NCBI GenBank assembly: GCA_965227445.1
Contig: OZ245751.1
Coordinates: 4,712,001 to 4,776,000, forward strand
Length of the DNA: 64,000 nucleotides
Direction of reading: 5' to 3'
From: DT-110 sp030148525
Lineage (GTDB): Bacteria > Bacteroidota > Bacteroidia > Chitinophagales > Saprospiraceae
In this document: piece by piece, positions 61,745 through 64,000 of the stretch
Layout of the letters: each line of letters opens with the position of its first letter
Numbering within the stretch: the first letter of the stretch is position 1
Program-made: the position numbers and the translations under genes
Notes under the pieces: model-generated
Databases searched by the model: none
Seen by the model: only the letters and a program-made list of their open reading frames with translations
Told to the model about the DNA's origin: nothing

Positions 61745-63055
61745 ATGACGCAGGATTTTTTCGAGGTTGAAGGTGGCCAGACACTACAGGGTACCCTGCA
61801 TCCACAAGGTGCTAAAAACGAAGCCTTACAGGTCATTTGTGCTTCCCTGCTGACCTCCGAGCGAGTTACTATCTCCAATATTCCCGACATTCAGGATGTG
61901 CGTCGATTACTCGACTTGCTCAGAGCCCTCGGCGTTCAGGTAGAGCAAAAGGACGAAACGACTTATGCTTTCCAGGCTGACCAGGTGCAACCCGACCAGA
62001 TGCACAGTGCGGAATTCCACCGGGATGCCCGCCGTATACGGGGTTCGGTCATGCTGATCGGTGCCCTATTGGCGCGTTTTGGCCAAGCATTCCTGCCCCA
62101 ACCCGGGGGTGATAAGATCGGGCGCCGCCGCCTTGATACGCACTTTCACGGGCTGGAAAAGCTGGGCGCTCAATTCAAATACGATGCCGACCGCAACCTG
62201 TACTTCGTAGAGGCCAAAAAATTACAGGGTACCCACATCCTGATGGATGAGATATCCGTTACGGGTACCGCCAACGTAATTATGGGAGCTGTTCTGGCCA
62301 AAGGTAAAACGACGATCTATAATGCGGCCTGCGAACCTTATGTCCAGCAACTTTGCCGCATGTTATCGCGGATGGGTGCCAACATTCAGGGCATCAGTTC
62401 CAACCTGCTTACCATCGAGGGAGTCACGGCTCTGGGCGGGACACATCACCGTATCCTGCCCGACATGATCGAGATCGGAAGTTTCATCGGATTGGCAGCA
62501 ATGACGCAATCCGATATCACCATTGCCAATGCCAGCATTGACGAGCTGGGCATCATTCCCAGTGTTTTTGAACGCATGGGTATCGAACTGGAACGCCACG
62601 GTGACGATCTGCGTATCCCACCCCGGGAAATCTACGAGATCCAAACCTTTATTGACGGGTCGATAATGACCATTTACGATGCTCCATGGCCCGGATTCAC
62701 CCCCGACCTGATGAGTATTGTACTGGTGGTTGCCACCCAGGCGAAAGGCAGTGTACTCATTCACCAAAAGATGTTTGAAAGCCGGTTGTTTTTCGTGGAT
62801 AAGCTCATCGATATGGGAGCTCAGATCATCTTGTGTGATCCGCATCGGGCCACCGTAATCGGTCTGGAACGACGCACGCAGTTGCGCGGTATAGAGATGA
62901 GCTCACCAGATATTCGGGCCGGAGTCGCTTTGTTGATCGCCGCCCTCTCGGCCAATGGCACCAGCATTATCCACAATATTCACCAGATCGACCGCGGATA
63001 CCAGCGGATTGATGAGCGGTTGCAAAGCATCGGAGCGCGGATCACCCGCCATTAG
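61745..63055 (+). CDS. murA: UDP-N-acetylglucosamine 1-carboxyvinyltransferase, Asp-type (436 aa)
   Basis: Catalyses the first committed step of peptidoglycan synthesis. The EPSP-synthase-like double domain is complete: GAKNEALQVICASLLTSE, RRIRGSVMLIGALLARFGQAFLPQPGGDKIGRRRLDTHFHGLEKLGA, TGTANVIMGAVLAKGKTTIYNAACEPYVQQLCRML, and the late PDIRAGVALLIAALSANGTSII. The catalytic loop residue is Asp123 in PGGDKIG, where E. coli has Cys115. Cys is what fosfomycin alkylates, so this enzyme should be naturally insensitive, as known for Asp-type MurA. It is the last gene of a glmS-DUF4290-murA operon. Confidence 0.96.
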   Translation: MTQDFFEVEGGQTLQGTLHPQGAKNEALQVICASLLTSERVTISNIPDIQDVRRLLDLLRALGVQVEQKDETTYAFQADQVQPDQMHSAEFHRDARRIRGSVMLIGALLARFGQAFLPQPGGDKIGRRRLDTHFHGLEKLGAQFKYDADRNLYFVEAKKLQGTHILMDEISVTGTANVIMGAVLAKGKTTIYNAACEPYVQQLCRMLSRMGANIQGISSNLLTIEGVTALGGTHHRILPDMIEIGSFIGLAAMTQSDITIANASIDELGIIPSVFERMGIELERHGDDLRIPPREIYEIQTFIDGSIMTIYDAPWPGFTPDLMSIVLVVATQAKGSVLIHQKMFESRLFFVDKLIDMGAQIILCDPHRATVIGLERRTQLRGIEMSSPDIRAGVALLIAALSANGTSIIHNIHQIDRGYQRIDERLQSIGARITRH

Positions 63056-63348
63056 CTTTGCCTTACGGCAAAAGAAGATCGGAAAGCGGAGGTCGGAAAG
63101 CGGAAATCGATTGTAAAAAGCAACCTTAACCTCAACCTCAACCTCAACCTTAACCTCAACCTCAATTTTAGCCTTCCCTGCCTGCCGAAACCCATACGGG
63201 CGTATGCCCAGTGAAGGCGGGAACCTCAACCTTACTGATGTTTACTCACTATATCAGCCGGCAAACAGAAAACCCTGGGCACTGGTCATCCGTTATACCG
63301 ATGAGGAATAGGTACATCCTCCATAAATAACCATTGAAGGACATTTTC
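63056..63348. repeat. Spacer with small hairpin, AACCTC hexamer array and element C copy
   Basis: CTTTGCCTTACGGCAAAAG (63057-63074) is a perfect small hairpin. From 63121 to 63166 AACCTC/AACCTT hexamers repeat about eight times, the reverse complement of the array at 3463. At 63178-63232 element C reads CCTGCCTGCCGAAAC, an inner CATACGGGCGTATG hairpin, then AGTGAAGGCGGGAACCTCAACC. I see no gene. Confidence 0.8.
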
Positions 63349-63651
63349 ATGATTGTATATAACACTACGATTAAGGTAGAGCATCAAGTACACGATGAAT
63401 GGTTGCGCTGGATGAAACAAGTATATATCCCGGCTTTTATGCAAACCGGTAAATTCATCGATCAGCGGATGTGTCGGTTACTGGGTGTAGATGAAACGGA
63501 CGGGATGACCTACAGCCTGCAATTGACGGTTCCCGATAAAAGTTCTTTTAACAAGTTTCAGGAGGAGGACGCCTACCGATTGCAAAAGATTCAGATCGAA
63601 AAATACCAAACACAGGTTCTTTCGTTTAGTACGGTAATGGAAAAAGTTTGA
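63349..63651 (+). CDS. DUF4286 family protein (100 aa)
   Basis: The start is ATG 63349 (MIVYNTTIKVEHQVHDEWLRWMKQVYIPAFMQTGKF), the family N-terminus. An upstream ATG would add five residues. The fold is a small alpha-beta barrel-type ferredoxin-like domain (KVEHQVHDEWLRWM helix, DGMTYSLQLTVPDKSSFNKFQEE strand-helix). Its role is unknown, and the pattern resembles small ABM-like stress or substrate-binding domains. It precedes the acyl-CoA dehydrogenase gene but is separated by 127 bases holding a likely operator. Confidence 0.85.
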   Translation: MIVYNTTIKVEHQVHDEWLRWMKQVYIPAFMQTGKFIDQRMCRLLGVDETDGMTYSLQLTVPDKSSFNKFQEEDAYRLQKIQIEKYQTQVLSFSTVMEKV

Positions 63652-63715
63652 CCCTTGTCAAAATTAGCCATCACCAGTGGTTATAAGGGTCTTCTGGTTT
63701 CAAAAGTGCCATTTT

Positions 63716-63730
63716 TAGCGTATTTTCGCT
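63716..63730. promoter_or_regulatory. AGCG-N6-CGCT palindrome upstream of the second acyl-CoA dehydrogenase
   Basis: TAGCGTATTTTCGCT resembles TAGCGAATATTCGCTA at 3076-3091, which precedes the first acyl-CoA dehydrogenase. It lies 49 bases before the ATG at 63779. Confidence 0.4.
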
Positions 63731-63778
63731 TGGTCAAATAATAGTAGCCTAACCACTTTTCCAATATAAAACCAAGGT

Positions 63779-64000
63779 ATGCAGTTTCAATTATCCGAAG
63801 AACATTTGGCCGTACAGGAGGCCGCTCGCGATTTTGCCCAAAGGCAGTTGAAGCCGGGGGTGATTGAGCGCGATAAGAACATGGAATACCCTACTGACCA
63901 GATCCGGGAAATGTCCGAATTAGGTTTCATGGGTATGATGGTCGACCCGCAGTACGGGGGTGGCGGCATGGATACGCTTTCCTACGTATTGGCTATGGAG
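63779..64000 (+). CDS. Acyl-CoA dehydrogenase, N-terminal part (3' end outside the window)
   Basis: The first 74 codons are visible: MQFQLSEEHLAVQEAARDFAQRQLKPGVIERDKN, then MSELGFMGMMVDPQYGGGGMDTLSYVLAME. This is the N-terminal helical domain of a short/medium-chain type acyl-CoA dehydrogenase, with the characteristic GFMG-YGGGG block. It is different from the longer VLCAD-like enzyme at 1256-3052. Substrate range cannot be judged from this part. Confidence 0.93.
   Translation, partial: MQFQLSEEHLAVQEAARDFAQRQLKPGVIERDKNMEYPTDQIREMSELGFMGMMVDPQYGGGGMDTLSYVLAME

Noticed and set aside
1..64000. tRNA, rRNA, riboswitch or CRISPR array
   Set aside because: I looked for cloverleaf-like segments, conserved rRNA cores and evenly spaced direct repeats with unique spacers and saw none. 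The tandem arrays have no spacers.

Overview
The window looks like a chromosomal segment of a Bacteroidota bacterium, most likely a Saprospiria (Lewinella/Saprospiraceae-like) member. The evidence is several proteins with C-terminal domains of the type IX secretion kind (PNP motif followed by beta strands), DUF4270, DUF4290, DUF4292 and DUF4286 family proteins, a MurA with Asp at the usual Cys position, TAnnTTTG promoter boxes, and Bacteroidota gene orders such as acpP-fabF-rnc and panC-panD beside a single-domain GT5 protein. I see no rRNA, tRNA or CRISPR array.

Layout. 1-5.3 kb: end of a membrane protein with a coupled winged-helix regulator, a VLCAD-like acyl-CoA dehydrogenase, then a repeat-rich zone with a P450 gene remnant, a hexanucleotide array, a 45-bp array with higher-order structure and a beheaded signal-peptide ORF. 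5.3-14.5 kb: an accessory or defence island with an overlapping type I restriction operon (hsdM-hsdS-RAYT-hsdR) in which a REP-type tyrosine transposase gene is translationally threaded between S and R, followed by a convergent, lower-GC three-gene cassette ending in a metallo-beta-lactamase-fold protein. 14.5-30.7 kb: mostly housekeeping genes (zinc-ligand-less SWIM-family protein, rnc, fabF, acpP, pyk, sugar nucleotidyltransferase, TPR, DUF4292, EnvC-like protein, hflX, M29 peptidase, MBL ribonuclease). 30.8-39.6 kb: an ECF sigma/anti-sigma/DUF4097 operon, TPR proteins, a secreted protein, a glucosaminidase, an OmpH/Skp chaperone and a CHY zinc-finger protein.

40.0-51.6 kb is a polymorphic-toxin region: an M43 pappalysin-like protein whose zinc site is destroyed, a 2142-residue RHS protein whose C-terminal tip carries a HEXXGH metallopeptidase motif, an overlapping lipoprotein gene (candidate immunity), then a graveyard of an orphan toxin tail, an orphan gene split by an IS5-like element, an Xre regulator remnant and a second partial RHS core with a 54-bp in-frame hairpin insertion. 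51.6-64 kb returns to core genes: zinc-ribbon coiled-coil protein, Nif3, rfaE2-like, UPF0104, panD, panC (all leftward), then GT5-like, DUF4270, glmS, DUF4290, murA, DUF4286 and the start of another acyl-CoA dehydrogenase.

A second layer runs through the intergenic DNA: at least four families of dispersed palindromic elements and several short-word arrays that share the core AACCTC/GAGGTT or CCGTRAGC. One element is caught inserted inside another with a 7-bp target duplication. With a RAYT gene present, the window offers a plausible enzyme and candidate substrates for REP-like mobility. The strongest leads for undescribed biology are the three-gene MBL cassette, the RAYT inside the restriction operon, and the RHS HEXXGH toxin with lipoprotein partner beside a dead M43 protease.
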